Shown here: positions 5,433 through 5,605 of the stretch, one piece after another | Numbering within the stretch: the stretch's first letter is position 1 | How the letters are laid out: the number at the start of each line of letters is the position of its first letter | Source: DAINBT01 sp036732785 | GTDB lineage: Bacteria > Planctomycetota > Phycisphaerae > Sedimentisphaerales > SM23-30 | Direction: 5' to 3' | DNA: 5,605 bases | NCBI GenBank assembly: GCA_964537505.1 | Contig: CAZICK010000139.1 | Span: forward strand, 1 to 5,605 | The notes under the pieces: model-generated | Database searches by the model: none | What the model was told of the DNA's origin: nothing | What the model saw: the letters and a program-made list of their open reading frames with translations, nothing else | Program-made: the position numbers and the translations under genes

Positions 5433-5446
5433 GACCTGCCATCGCG

Positions 5447-5491
5447 CGTTATAATCGTTATATCCATTACAATTAACCGTTATAATCGGTT
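5447..5491. repeat. CGTTATAATCG direct repeat with 31-bp spacing
   Basis: The 11-mer CGTTATAATCG occurs exactly at 5447-5457 and 5478-5488, starts 31 bp apart, about three helical turns. The second copy is framed by a perfect inverted repeat, AACCG/CGGTT (5475-5479 and 5487-5491). A third partial copy, CGTTATA, begins at 5456. Same-face spacing and dyad symmetry suggest protein-binding sites upstream of the promoter at 5554, but each copy also contains TATAAT. Confidence 0.45.
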
Positions 5492-5526
5492 CCCATGCTC
5501 GATATTAAATAAAACTATCCCCCCCC

Positions 5527-5582
5527 AAAAAAGATTTTTTTAGTAAAAAATACTTGACATCACGAGCAGATTCTGCGAAAAT
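5527..5582 (+). promoter_or_regulatory. Strong promoter with phased A/T tracts, for an off-window gene
   Basis: A perfect -35 TTGACA (5554-5559) is followed after 17 bp by an extended -10, TGC plus GAAAAT (5574-5582; hexamer 4/6). Directly upstream lie A6 (5527-5532), T7 (5535-5541) and A6 (5545-5550), with centres about 9 bp apart. This is the position and composition expected of an UP element and of intrinsically bent DNA. The transcript would start at about 5589, so the gene it serves begins beyond the window. Confidence 0.65.
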
Positions 5583-5605
5583 GCCTTTATATGGGTTCTG
5601 CCCGA

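Noticed and set aside
5202..5605. CRISPR array or tRNA in the right-hand intergenic region
   Set aside because: The two repeat units are adjacent and divergent, with no spacers. The hairpins do not assemble into a cloverleaf.

Overview
This 5.6 kb window is single-copy bacterial chromosome of roughly 50% GC. It carries five protein-coding genes, all on the + strand, plus a gene-free right end of about 400 bp. Features pointing to a diderm bacterium are a lipobox-bearing OmpA/MotB-type lipoprotein and a PHP-domain PolX. The style of the genes at 728-2215 (a short single-pass protein next to a helix-turn-helix protein with a long acidic linker and two C-terminal membrane spans) reminds me of Planctomycetota, perhaps Phycisphaerae. 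That placement is inference from recall, not from a search.

Layout, left to right. (1) A small zinc metallopeptidase of the HExxH 'minizincin' type (120-479). It has no Shine-Dalgarno sequence, and an extended -10 sits just before its GTG start, so its mRNA may be leaderless. (2) A 248-bp gap with two candidate promoters. (3) A probable two-gene operon: an unrecognised membrane-anchored 150-aa protein (728-1180), then, 27 bp later, a 335-aa HTH/acidic-linker/two-TM protein (1208-2215). (4) A 214-bp leader that folds on paper into a three-way junction whose joining strand can pair with the next Shine-Dalgarno. (5) An OmpA-family lipoprotein (2430-3230) ending at a textbook intrinsic terminator (3285-3312). 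(6) A promoter and the gene for a complete DNA polymerase/3'-5' exonuclease PolX (3444-5201). (7) A gene-free region (5202-5605) with an imperfect tandem 45-bp repeat, a GNRA-capped hairpin, four perfect TATAAT hexamers, a 31-bp-spaced direct repeat and, at the extreme right, a strong promoter with phased A/T tracts. That promoter must serve a gene beyond the window.

The genes do not form one pathway. PolX is a DNA repair enzyme, the lipoprotein is an envelope/peptidoglycan link, and the 728-2215 pair looks like a membrane-associated module of unknown role. The least explained parts are the structured leader before the OmpA gene, the membrane-tethered HTH protein, and the 5202-5605 region.
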